Part shown: positions 28,200 through 36,466 of the stretch, one piece after another | Numbering within the stretch: the first letter of the stretch is position 1 | Layout: every line of letters starts with the position of its first letter | Source of the DNA: Pseudomonas azotoformans | Lineage (GTDB): Bacteria; Pseudomonadota; Gammaproteobacteria; Pseudomonadales; Pseudomonadaceae | Assembly: GCF_001579805.1 (NCBI RefSeq) | Contig: NZ_CP014546.1 | Location: 3,968,001-4,032,000, forward strand | DNA length: 64,000 bases | Direction of reading: 5' to 3' | Notes under the pieces: generated by a model | What the model saw: only the letters and a program-made list of their open reading frames with translations | Databases searched by the model: none | Told to the model about the DNA's origin: nothing | Position numbers and translations under genes: made by a program

Positions 28200-29399
28200 A
28201 TGAACGCTCCGTTGATTATCGTCGGGGCCGGTCATGCCGGTGGCCGGGCGGCGCTGACCTTGCGCGAAGAAGGTTATACCGGGCGCTTGATTCTGATAGG
28301 CGATGAACTGCACTTGCCCTATGAGCGGCCGCCGTTGTCCAAAGGCCTGTTGCAGGGCACGACGGACCTGGCCGGCTACAGCTTGTGCGACAGTGCGCGA
28401 CTGGCCGAACTGGGCATAGAGCACATCGCCGGTAACCCGGTGACTCATCTGGAACCGCAGCAGCATCGCCTGCAACTCGCCGATGGCCAATGGTTGCCCT
28501 ACGCCGGTCTGCTGTTGGCCACGGGCGGCCGGGCGCGACGTTTGCCCCAGGCGCAGGCCAATGTGCTTTACCTGCGCACTCACGATGAGGCGCTCGCGTT
28601 GCGCAGCGCTTTACGCCCCGGCACGCGGCTGGTGGTGGTGGGTGGTGGTTTTATCGGCCTGGAAGTGGCGGCAACGGCACGTAGCCTCGGCTGTGAAGTG
28701 ACGGTGTTGGAAGCCGGGCCGCGCCTGGCGGGGCGTGTATTGCCGCCGGTGATCTCCCAGGCGCTGCTGGATCTGCATCGCGAGCACGGTGTGCAGGTGC
28801 GTTTGAATGTGGCGCTGGAATCCATCCAGGCCGACGCCGTGCTGTTGGTGGATGGGCACCGCTTGCCCTGTGACCTGATTGTGGTCGGCATCGGCATGCA
28901 ACCCAATCTCGAATTGGCGGCAGCAGCAGGGCTGGAGGTGGGGCAGGGCATTCGTGTTGATGCGTGCCTGCGCACCAGCGCGCCGAACATCTATGCCGCC
29001 GGAGATGTGTGTGAGTTTCGCCTTGACGGTCTCTATCAGCGCCAGGAAACCTGGCGCAATGCCGAAGCCCAGGGGCGGCATGCGGCGCTGAATCTGCTGG
29101 GGCGCGAAGTGCCGTTCGAGGCGCTGCCCGGTTTCTGGTCCGATCAGTTCGACTGGGGCTTGCAGACTGTCGGCGTGATCACACCGACAGTGGTCAACCG
29201 CCCATTACCGAGCGGCGGCCTGTTGCTGTTCTACCTCGATGGCGATCAGCACTTGCAAGGCGCCTGTGGTTGGGCGCCGGGCAACAGCGTGGCCAAGGAC
29301 ATCAAGCTCTGCGAGCGTCTGATCAGCGCGCGGATTGCGCTCGATACCGCCAGCCTGGCCAACCCCGAACTGTCCCTCAAACTCTTGCTGCGAGGCTGA
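28200..29399 (+). CDS. FAD-dependent ferredoxin reductase, MocF-like
   Basis: 399 residues of the rubredoxin/ferredoxin reductase family. It has the FAD motif IIVGAGHAGGRAALTL, the NAD motif VVVGGGFIGLEVAATA and the C-terminal APNIYAAGDVCEF segment. PYERPPLSKGLL is typical of oxygenase-linked ferredoxin reductases. It transfers electrons from NAD(P)H to the preceding Rieske protein. Two adjacent ATG codons (28197, 28200) overlap or follow the ferredoxin stop; either start fits. Confidence 0.88.
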   Translation: MNAPLIIVGAGHAGGRAALTLREEGYTGRLILIGDELHLPYERPPLSKGLLQGTTDLAGYSLCDSARLAELGIEHIAGNPVTHLEPQQHRLQLADGQWLPYAGLLLATGGRARRLPQAQANVLYLRTHDEALALRSALRPGTRLVVVGGGFIGLEVAATARSLGCEVTVLEAGPRLAGRVLPPVISQALLDLHREHGVQVRLNVALESIQADAVLLVDGHRLPCDLIVVGIGMQPNLELAAAAGLEVGQGIRVDACLRTSAPNIYAAGDVCEFRLDGLYQRQETWRNAEAQGRHAALNLLGREVPFEALPGFWSDQFDWGLQTVGVITPTVVNRPLPSGGLLLFYLDGDQHLQGACGWAPGNSVAKDIKLCERLISARIALDTASLANPELSLKLLLRG

Positions 29400-29400
29400 T

Positions 29401-30219
29401 ATGCGCCAATTCCTGGTGTTCCAATCCCTGTGGGCGATGCAGACCGAACCCGGCTGTCTCGACACCCAACTCGACCGCATCCAGGCCGCCGGTTTTGACG
29501 GCATTACCGATCATTACTGGCAACCTGCCGATGTCGCCCGTTTGCACGCGGCGGCTAGCTCAAGAGGCTTGCAGATCGAGGGCCAGCTGTTTCCGCAATC
29601 GATCGATGACCTGGCCGCCGCACTCGATGTGATCACTCGCTACGGCTGCCACCACCTCACCCTGCAAGCCGACGTACGCCCGCGCACCCAAGCCGAGGCG
29701 GCCCGGTTGATCGAAGGCTGGCAACGCCTGGCTGAGCAGGTGGACTTTCCGGTGTTGCTGGAAACCCACCGTTATCGCCTCACCAACGACCTGCTGTTCA
29801 CCCTCGACCTGCTGGCGCAAATGCCGGATTTGAAGCTGCTGGCCGACTTGTCCCACTACGTGGTCGGGCGTGAACTGCCCGAACCGGGCGCGCCGGAAGA
29901 CGACACACATATCCGCACGATTTTGCGCCACAGCTGGGGGTTTCACGGTCGTGTCGCCAGCAGCGAGCAGGTGCAAGTCTCCCTGGACTTTCCCCAGCAC
30001 CAAGCCTGGGTACAGCGTTTTACCCAGTGGTGGCGCTACGGGATCGAGGACTGGCTGGCCCGGCCCGACACGCCGCAGAGCCTGTCCTTCACCTGCGAAC
30101 TGGGCCCGCCGCCCTATGCGATCACCGGCGCGGACGGGCGTGAGATCAGTAATCGCTGGGCCGAAGCGCTGAAAATGCAGGCGTTGATTCGCGAGGTATG
30201 GCGCAGCAGTCAGGCATGA
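29401..30219 (+). CDS. TIM-barrel sugar isomerase/epimerase-like protein
   Basis: 272 residues of the xylose-isomerase-like TIM-barrel family: FDGITDHYWQPADVARLH, CHHLTLQADVRPRTQ, PVLLETHRYRLTNDL, LKLLADLSHYVVGRE and FTCELGPPPYAI. It starts 1 nt after the reductase stop, so it belongs to the MocDEF-like operon. It could process the demethylated or oxidised inositol product. It is clearly different from the MocC-like protein at 21563. The exact reaction is unknown. Confidence 0.75.
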   Translation: MRQFLVFQSLWAMQTEPGCLDTQLDRIQAAGFDGITDHYWQPADVARLHAAASSRGLQIEGQLFPQSIDDLAAALDVITRYGCHHLTLQADVRPRTQAEAARLIEGWQRLAEQVDFPVLLETHRYRLTNDLLFTLDLLAQMPDLKLLADLSHYVVGRELPEPGAPEDDTHIRTILRHSWGFHGRVASSEQVQVSLDFPQHQAWVQRFTQWWRYGIEDWLARPDTPQSLSFTCELGPPPYAITGADGREISNRWAEALKMQALIREVWRSSQA

Positions 30220-31093
30220 TCAGCTCAACAGCCCGGTGCTGACCGCCACAATCAGGAAGATCCCCAGCAACGCGCGATAGATCACGAACGGCCAGGTGGA
30301 GAACCGCTCCAGGAACTTCATCAGGCCCCAGATCGCAAAAAACGCCGAGAGGCTCGCGACCACCAGGCCGAACAGCAAATGCGGCCAGGCATGGGCCGGC
30401 ATGTCGGCGTGCAGCAGCACCCACAGTTCCTTCAGGCCGGCGAGGGCGATGGCGGGCAAGCCGAGCAGGAAGGAGAACCGCGCGGCTTCCTCACGCTTGA
30501 AGTTGAGGAACAGCGCGGCGGTCAACGTAGAACCGGACCGCGAAACCCCTGGAATCAGCGCACCGATCTGCGCAATCCCCACGATCAACGCATCCCGCAG
30601 GCGCATCTCGCTCACCTCGCGGGTGTGGCGTGCGCGCACTTCAGCCACCGACAGCAGCACGGCCATGACCACGCAGGAAATACCGATCACCATCAACCCG
30701 CGCAACGGTGAGTTGCAGGCGTTCAGGGTCGAAGACAGCGCCAGGGCCGGCGATGCCGATGGGGAGGGTCGCCAGCACAATCGCCACCGCCAGCTTGAAC
30801 CAGCGGTCGTTGTAGTCACCCCGGCGCACCGCACCAATGCTGCCGGTGGTCACCTGGCGCACATCCCGCCAGAAGTAACTGACCACCGCCGCCAGCGCCG
30901 CCAACTGCATGGCCGCCGAGAATGCTGAGCCAGGATCCTGCCAGCCGAGCAGGGCGGGGACCACGCGCATATGGGCGGTGGATGACACCGGCAGCAGCTC
31001 AGTAATGCCCTGGATCACGCCCAGGATGAAGATCTGCAGGTAATCCAGGGAGGCAAAACCCACGTCCAGGCCGGCGGTACAGGCGTTTGTCAA
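30220..31093 (-). pseudogene. uppP: undecaprenyl-diphosphatase (UppP/BacA), split by a frameshift
   Basis: The N-terminal half (31093 to about 30746) reads LGVIQGITELLPVSSTAH and continues to VLATLPIGIAG. The C-terminal half, in the next frame, reads LALSSTLNACNSPLRGL through the PGVSRSGSTLTAALFLNFKR motif to the last helix. One extra base in the GGG at 30744-30746 (minus-strand GGCCCTGG) explains the shift; removing it restores a 290-residue protein with all UppP motifs. The enzyme recycles undecaprenyl pyrophosphate for cell-wall synthesis. Either a real inactivation (a second uppP or a PAP2 enzyme could compensate) or a sequencing error. Its stop abuts the convergent isomerase gene. Confidence 0.85.
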
Positions 31094-31272
31094 AATACGT
31101 GTCCTTGAAAGAGAGCGTCAATTTCGCGGAGTTTATTCGAAATGTTTCAGGGTTTCGGCCGAGGCAACACCTATTTGCAATCGGTTCAGCAAGTAGAAAG
31201 GTTGGCCGCTCTCTTGGCCTGCCCCCAGGTTTTGTGAACAATGGCGCCCTGTGTTTTTTCACCGAGAGTCTC

Positions 31273-31779
31273 ATGCCCGAAGTCACCGTCGAATTGATCC
31301 AGACCGGCCCGGAGCACGCCGAGCTGATCCGCAATCTTTACCAGTACTACGCCTATGAATCCTCTGACTGGGAACAGGAAGATGTGGAGGCCGATGGCCG
31401 TTTCTACATCCATGACGAACACCTGGTCCGTTACTGGGAGGACCCGCAATGGAGCGCCAACCTGCTGTTGGTGGATGGTTATATCGCGGGCTTTCTGTTG
31501 ATCGAAGGCAGCGAGCTGCCGGGCATCCACGCCCTGGAGCTGGCCGACTTGTTCGTCCTCAAGCGTTACCGCCGCAAAGGCATCGGCCGCGCCATCGCCA
31601 GCCAGGTGCTGTGCAGTGGCGAGGCTGATTGGCTGGTGCGCTTCTATGATCAGGACGAAGTGTCCCAAGCGTTCTGGCGCACGGTGCTGGATAACCTGCC
31701 GCGTCCGGTGCAGACGATTGAGCTGGAGGATGACCCGCAGCTGGTGAGTTACCTGATTACGCGGGCGGCACTGCATTAA
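31273..31779 (+). CDS. GNAT family N-acetyltransferase
   Basis: 168 residues. The acetyl-CoA binding motif appears as LFVLKRYRRKGIGRAIASQV (R-x-x-G-x-G/A), with beta strands LLLVDGYIAGFLLIEGSE before it. Substrate unknown. The ATG at 31273 begins the conserved fold; a longer frame from 31087 has no family sequence in its first 62 codons. The 3' end overlaps the convergent GlxA-type gene by 23 bp. Confidence 0.8.
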   Translation: MPEVTVELIQTGPEHAELIRNLYQYYAYESSDWEQEDVEADGRFYIHDEHLVRYWEDPQWSANLLLVDGYIAGFLLIEGSELPGIHALELADLFVLKRYRRKGIGRAIASQVLCSGEADWLVRFYDQDEVSQAFWRTVLDNLPRPVQTIELEDDPQLVSYLITRAALH

Positions 31780-32701
31780 ACGCCTGCTGCATCACCTGCG
31801 GCGGCTGCCCGAACGCCCTTAAAAATGCCTGGCGCATGCGCTCGCGATCACCAAAGCCGGTTTCGCGGGCGACGACCTCGACCGGGTGGCGACTGGTTTC
31901 CATCATCGCCCGCGCCGCCTCTACCCGCAGCGACTCGATGGCCTTGGCCGGTGTTTGCCCGGTCTCTTCCCGGAATACCCGGCTGAACTGGCGCGGGCTG
32001 AGGCGGGCGACATCGGCCAGCGCATCTACCGACAAGTCGTGGGTCAGGTTCTCGCGGGCATAGGCCAGGGCCAGTTGCACGCGGTCCGACTTGGGGTCCA
32101 GCTCCAACAGCGCCGACAACTGCGATTGTTCACTGCCCCGGCGTTGGGCGATCACCAGTTTGCGCGCAATGCGCCGGGCGAGGTCGCTGCCCAGGTCGTT
32201 TTCCACCATGGCCAATGCCAGGTCAACCCCGGCACTCATGCCGGCGCCGGTCCACACCTGGCCGTCCACCACAAACAGCTTGTCTTCTTCCAAGTGAATG
32301 TGCGGATAGCGCTTGCGAAAGGCCGGCGCGTGAATCCAGTGGGTGGTGGTGCGCTTGCCTTCCAGCAAGCCTGCTTCGGCCAGCACGAAGATGCCCATGC
32401 ACAACGAGGCGACGCGTCGCGACTGGGCGGAGGCGGCCTTGACCAGTTCCAGCAGGTTGGCCTCCGGCAGGCGGAACTCCAGGTAGCCGCTGACGATGAG
32501 GGTATCGTAACCCTCCGGCCGGATCGGCGTGGTGTTCACCGAAAAGCCCTGGGACGTCATCACCGCGCCGCCGCTTTCCGACACCAGGTGAAACTCATAG
32601 GCCGGCTCGCCACGCAACAGGTTCGCGCACTCGAACACCGAGCCCAGGCTGAGACTCAAGGACTGGAAGTTCGGGTAAACCATCAGCGCAACGCTGTGCA
32701 T
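31757..32701 (-). CDS. GlxA family transcriptional regulator (DJ-1/PfpI plus AraC domains)
   Basis: 314 residues. The N-terminal amidotransferase-like domain has MHSVALMVYPNFQSLSLSLG and the nucleophile elbow VASLCMGIFVLAEAGLLEGK with Cys and TTHW; the C-terminal AraC domain has LSVDALADVARLSPRQFSRV and the signature ending RQAFLRAFGQPP. Such regulators control amino-acid, betaine or polyamine genes. Here the target is unclear; the divergent TetR gene is 160 bp away. The start at 32701 gives the family N-terminus. Confidence 0.85.
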   Translation of the reverse strand: MHSVALMVYPNFQSLSLSLGSVFECANLLRGEPAYEFHLVSESGGAVMTSQGFSVNTTPIRPEGYDTLIVSGYLEFRLPEANLLELVKAASAQSRRVASLCMGIFVLAEAGLLEGKRTTTHWIHAPAFRKRYPHIHLEEDKLFVVDGQVWTGAGMSAGVDLALAMVENDLGSDLARRIARKLVIAQRRGSEQSQLSALLELDPKSDRVQLALAYARENLTHDLSVDALADVARLSPRQFSRVFREETGQTPAKAIESLRVEAARAMMETSRHPVEVVARETGFGDRERMRQAFLRAFGQPPQVMQQAFNAVPPA

Positions 32702-32840
32702 CGCATGTCTCCGGGTGGGGGGAGCAGGGATTGTCGGCGGCTGCCGGGAAAACGGCAACCGACTTTGGCGCATGTCCGAAATCCTTGCGGATCTGACATT
32801 GTGCGGGTTTGCCCAGGCTCCTAACATTCCCTCAACGAAC

Positions 32841-32855
32841 TAGACGACTGGTCTA
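32841..32855. promoter_or_regulatory. probable NemR-type operator
   Basis: TAGAC-GACTG-GTCTA is an inverted repeat 5 bp before the start of the TetR-type gene. Its arms resemble the TAGAC/GTCTA arms of the E. coli NemR box, and the downstream genes are NemA-like, so autorepression is likely. Confidence 0.7.
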
Positions 32856-32860
32856 ATCCG

Positions 32861-33490
32861 ATGAGCAGCGAAACTAAAACAGTACGCCAGAGCATTCTTG
32901 ACACGGCGCAATTGATTGTTGGCCGCAAAGGTTTTTCTGCGGTGGGCCTGAACGAAATACTGCAAACCGCCGAAGTACCCAAAGGTTCGTTTTATCACTA
33001 CTTCACCTCCAAAGATGCGTTTGGCGTTGTATTGCTCGACCACTACTTCGACAACTACGTGCACGGCATGCAGCAACTGTTCGAGCAACCGGGTTTAACC
33101 CAGCACACCAAGTTGATGCGTTATTGGCAGTGCTGGATTGATAACCAGACCGGCTGCACCGACGCAGGCAAATGCCTTGCCGTCAAACTCGGTGCGGAGG
33201 TGTCAGACCTTTCAGAGCCGATGCGCCTGGCCCTGCAACGTGGCACTGCACGCACCATCGGTTTGCTGGCCGAGGCCTTGCAGCAGGGCGTCGAAGACGG
33301 CTCGGTAGTGATTACGCAACACCCGGACAGCCTGGCCCAGCGCCTGTATGCGTTGTGGTTGGGGACCAGCGTCATGAGCAAGATCACCCGTACTACGGCG
33401 CCTTTTGATGAGGCGTTGGGGTTGACCCGGCAGTTGTTGGGTCAGCCGCAAGAAACTGACATTCACACCTATCGAGGCACTGGAAAATGA
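32861..33490 (+). CDS. TetR/AcrR family repressor, NemR/AcuR-like
   Basis: 209 residues. The TetR helix-turn-helix is VGLNEILQTAEVPKGSFYHY with FTSKDAFGVVLLDHYF; the effector domain contains Cys residues in WIDNQTGCTDAGKCLAVKLG, matching the NemR/AcuR pattern in which cysteines sense electrophiles. Operon with a DJ-1/PfpI protein and an old yellow enzyme, as NemR is with NemA in E. coli. Its stop overlaps the next start (ATGA). Confidence 0.83.
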   Translation: MSSETKTVRQSILDTAQLIVGRKGFSAVGLNEILQTAEVPKGSFYHYFTSKDAFGVVLLDHYFDNYVHGMQQLFEQPGLTQHTKLMRYWQCWIDNQTGCTDAGKCLAVKLGAEVSDLSEPMRLALQRGTARTIGLLAEALQQGVEDGSVVITQHPDSLAQRLYALWLGTSVMSKITRTTAPFDEALGLTRQLLGQPQETDIHTYRGTGK

Positions 33491-34164
33491 AAGTATTAAT
33501 GGTACTGACCTCTCACGACCAGCTTGGCGATACCGGGCGCAAGACCGGCTTCTGGCTCGAAGAGTTTGCTGCACCCTATTACGCGTTCAAGGACGCCGGC
33601 GCCGAGATCGTGCTGGCTTCACCGGCCGGCGGCCAGCCGCCATTGGACCCGGTGAGTGATCTGCCGGACTTCCAGACCGAACAGACGCACCGTTTCGCCG
33701 CCGACCCGGCTGCCCAGCAAGCCCTGGCCTCCACGGTGAAACTGGACTCGGTCAACGCCGACGATTTCGACACCGTGTTCTACCCCGGCGGCCACGGCCC
33801 GCTGTGGGACCTGGCCGAATCGCCGGTGTCGATCGCGCTGATCGAGTCCTTCGAGCGTGCTGGCAAGCCGATCGGCTTTGTCTGCCACGCACCGGGCGCT
33901 TTGCGTCACGTCAAGGCGGTCAATGGTGAGCCGCTGGTCAAGGGCCGTCGCGTCACCGGGTTCTCCAACTCGGAAGAGGCGGCGGTGGAGTTGACCGATG
34001 TGGTGCCGTTTCTGGTGGAAGATGAATTCAAGAAGCTGGGCGGCCTTTATGAAAAAGGCGCTGACTGGCAGTCTTTTGTCATTACCGATGGCTTGTTGGT
34101 TACCGGGCAAAATCCTGGCAGTTCCAGTGATGTCGCTAAAGCCCTGCTGAAACTGACCGCTTAA
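33487..34164 (+). CDS. DJ-1/PfpI family protein (type 1 glutamine amidotransferase-like, possible glyoxalase III)
   Basis: 225 residues. The nucleophile elbow is GFVCHAPGALRH with catalytic Cys; the conserved Glu is in TGFWLEEFAAPYYAF, and DTVFYPGGHGPLWDL is the usual loop. Relatives include Hsp31-type glyoxalases that detoxify methylglyoxal without glutathione. Its placement between a NemR-like sensor and NemA fits aldehyde and electrophile defence. Translationally coupled to the repressor gene. Precise substrate not certain. Confidence 0.82.
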   Translation: MKVLMVLTSHDQLGDTGRKTGFWLEEFAAPYYAFKDAGAEIVLASPAGGQPPLDPVSDLPDFQTEQTHRFAADPAAQQALASTVKLDSVNADDFDTVFYPGGHGPLWDLAESPVSIALIESFERAGKPIGFVCHAPGALRHVKAVNGEPLVKGRRVTGFSNSEEAAVELTDVVPFLVEDEFKKLGGLYEKGADWQSFVITDGLLVTGQNPGSSSDVAKALLKLTA

Positions 34165-34184
34165 TTAATTAGACCGCTGAATTC

Positions 34185-34210
34185 ATTGGCGACTTTTATA
34201 AGTCGCCAAT
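34185..34210 (+). other. intercistronic hairpin between the DJ-1/PfpI gene and nemA
   Basis: ATTGGCGACT-TTTATA-AGTCGCCAAT forms a perfect 10-bp stem with a 6-nt loop. No U-run follows (GCTTTAAC), so it may be an attenuator, processing site or weak terminator that sets nemA levels apart from the first two genes. Confidence 0.6.
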
Positions 34211-34243
34211 GCTTTAACACGTCCAGAATTTGGAAATCCTTAA

Positions 34244-35368
34244 ATGACTGATAATGTTTTAAGTACCCCAGTAAAGTTGGGTCACCATACGCTGAACAAC
34301 CGTGTTGTCTTGCCGCCGTTGACGCGCCAGCGCAGCGCCCAACCGGGTGATATCGCCACCGACTTGATGGCCGAGTATTACCGCCAGCGGGCCAGTGCCG
34401 GTTTCATGGTCAGCGAAGGCACGCAGATCGAGCCGCGTGGCCAAGGCTATGCCTGGACACCGGGCATCTACACCCCGGCGCAGATCGATGGCTGGCGCAA
34501 GGTCACCGACGCGGTGCATGCCGAGGGTGGGGTGATCTTTGCCCAGTTGTGGCATGTGGGCCGGGTGTCCCATAACGCTTTGCAGCCTGAAGGGGCGGCG
34601 CCGGTTGCACCGTCGGCCCTGCAGGCCCTGCAAGCCAAGGCCTTTATCGAAACCGCGCCGGGCGAGGGTGAGTTGAAACAGCCGCCGGTGCCACGTGCGT
34701 TGGCTACGCAAGAGGTCAAGGACTTGGTTGGGCATTATGCCCAGGCGGCACGCAATGCGCTGGATGCGGGGTTTGACGGGGTGGAAATCCATTCGGCCAA
34801 TGGCTACCTGGTGAACCAGTTCATCTCGGCCCACGCCAATCAGCGTGACGATGAGTACGGTGGTTCGTTGGAAAACCGCCTGCGTTTTCTGCGCGAGATC
34901 GTCGAAGCAGTGAGCGCGGTGGTCGGGCCGGAACGCCTGGGCGTGCGCTTCTCGCCGTTGTTCAGCGGCACCGATCAGGACCGTGTGTACATCGGCCTGG
35001 TGGAAGACGACCCGCACCACACCTACATCGAAGCCATCAAGGTGCTCGAAGCGTCGGGCATCGCCTACGTCTCCATCGCCGAAGCCGACTGGGACAACGC
35101 GCCCGACCTGCCTGAAACGTTCCGCCGTGCCGTGCGCGAGACGTTCAGCGGGCGGATCATCTACGCCGGCCGCTACACCGCTGAGCGCGGTGCGCGGTGG
35201 GTAGAGGCCGGGCTGGCGGACTTGATCGCGTTCGGGCGGCCGTTCATCGCCAACCCGGATCTGCCGCAGCGTTTGTTCAATGGGTGGCCGTTGAATCCGC
35301 TGCGGGTTGAAGGGATGTACGGCGGTGGTGCTGAGGGCTATATCGATTACCCGGTTTACGCCGAATAA
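34244..35368 (+). CDS. nemA: alkene reductase, old yellow enzyme family (N-ethylmaleimide reductase)
   Basis: 374 residues, FMN-binding TIM barrel. Hallmarks are NNRVVLPPLTRQRS, FAQLWHVGRVSH, the substrate-binding His-Asn pair in VEIHSANGYLVNQF, RDDEYGGSLENRLRF and IAFGRPFIANPDL. It reduces activated C=C bonds and nitro compounds with NAD(P)H. Third gene after the NemR-like repressor. Its stop is directly next to the stop of the convergent quinone oxidoreductase. Confidence 0.92.
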   Translation: MTDNVLSTPVKLGHHTLNNRVVLPPLTRQRSAQPGDIATDLMAEYYRQRASAGFMVSEGTQIEPRGQGYAWTPGIYTPAQIDGWRKVTDAVHAEGGVIFAQLWHVGRVSHNALQPEGAAPVAPSALQALQAKAFIETAPGEGELKQPPVPRALATQEVKDLVGHYAQAARNALDAGFDGVEIHSANGYLVNQFISAHANQRDDEYGGSLENRLRFLREIVEAVSAVVGPERLGVRFSPLFSGTDQDRVYIGLVEDDPHHTYIEAIKVLEASGIAYVSIAEADWDNAPDLPETFRRAVRETFSGRIIYAGRYTAERGARWVEAGLADLIAFGRPFIANPDLPQRLFNGWPLNPLRVEGMYGGGAEGYIDYPVYAE

Positions 35369-36355
35369 TCAGGCAACCCGCAATACAATCTTGCCAATAT
35401 GATCCCCACCTTCCATCCGCGCATGCGCCTGATCGGCCTGGGTGTAATCGAACACCTGGTCGATCATCGGCAGGCAGCGCCCGGCTGACAGCACCGGCCA
35501 TACGTGCTCGCGCAGTTGGTCGGCAATTGCGGCTTTCTCGGCCTTGGTCCGTGCGCGCAGCAGCGAACCGGTGACGATTGCGCGTTTGCCTAGAATGGTC
35601 AGCAAGTCCACCTCATTGGCCTTGGCACCGCCGAGGAACCCCAGCATCACTAGGCGGCCGTCCATCGCCAGCGCCTTGAGGTTGTTGTTGAGGTAGGAGG
35701 CACCCATGATGTCGAGGATCACATTCACGCCTTGATCGCCGATCACCTGGGCAAAGTCTTGTTCGCGATAATTGATCGCTTCTGCGCCAAGCGCACGGAT
35801 GGCCGTACATTTTTCCTCACTGCCGGCGGTGGCAAACGCCTGGATGCCGAACTCGCGGCACAGCATCAGTGCGGTGGTGCCGATACCACTGGTGCCGCCA
35901 TGGATCAGCACACGCTGGCCCTTGTGGGCGCCGCCGATGCCGAACAGGTTGGCCCATACGGTAAAGAAGGTTTCCGGGATGGCCGCCGCTTGAATCCAGT
36001 CCATGCCTTCGGGAACCGGCAACGCCTGGCTGGCGGGCACTGCGCAGTATTGGGCGTAGCCACCGCCATTGGTGAGGGCGCACACCTTGTCACCGACGGC
36101 GTACTCGGTCACGCCGTAGCCCAGGGCCACCACTTCACCCGCCACTTCCAGGCCGGGGATCGGGCTCATGCCGGGTTTCATCGGATATTTGCCGGCGCGC
36201 TGCAAGGCGTCCGGGCGGTTGACGCCGGCGGCGTGCACGTGGATCAGGATTTCACCGGCTGCCGGGGAGGGCAACGGCGCCTGGCGCGGCTTGAGCACCT
36301 CGGGTCCGCCAGGGGTGGTGATTTCAATCAGGGTCATTTCGGTAGGCAGGGACAT
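35369..36355 (-). CDS. NAD(P)H quinone oxidoreductase, PIG3 (TP53I3-like) family
   Basis: 328 residues of the zinc-free MDR superfamily. AAGVNRPDALQRAGKYP, IPGLEVAGEVVALG and the cofactor motif LIHGGTSGIGTTALML are seen; there is no structural-zinc cysteine cluster. It reduces quinones by one or two electrons and fits the neighbouring electrophile-defence genes. Met7 (TLIEIT follows) is an alternative start. Convergent with nemA with no gap. Confidence 0.88.
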   Translation of the reverse strand: MSLPTEMTLIEITTPGGPEVLKPRQAPLPSPAAGEILIHVHAAGVNRPDALQRAGKYPMKPGMSPIPGLEVAGEVVALGYGVTEYAVGDKVCALTNGGGYAQYCAVPASQALPVPEGMDWIQAAAIPETFFTVWANLFGIGGAHKGQRVLIHGGTSGIGTTALMLCREFGIQAFATAGSEEKCTAIRALGAEAINYREQDFAQVIGDQGVNVILDIMGASYLNNNLKALAMDGRLVMLGFLGGAKANEVDLLTILGKRAIVTGSLLRARTKAEKAAIADQLREHVWPVLSAGRCLPMIDQVFDYTQADQAHARMEGGDHIGKIVLRVA

Positions 36356-36466
36356 TTTGCGGGTCCTGTGGCGGTGAGCGTATGAAGTGGGACCACCTTA
36401 CCTGGCTGTTGATTCAATCGGAACCCCGCCCTACCAGCGCATACGCGCCAGTAGGGGGAGGACGTT

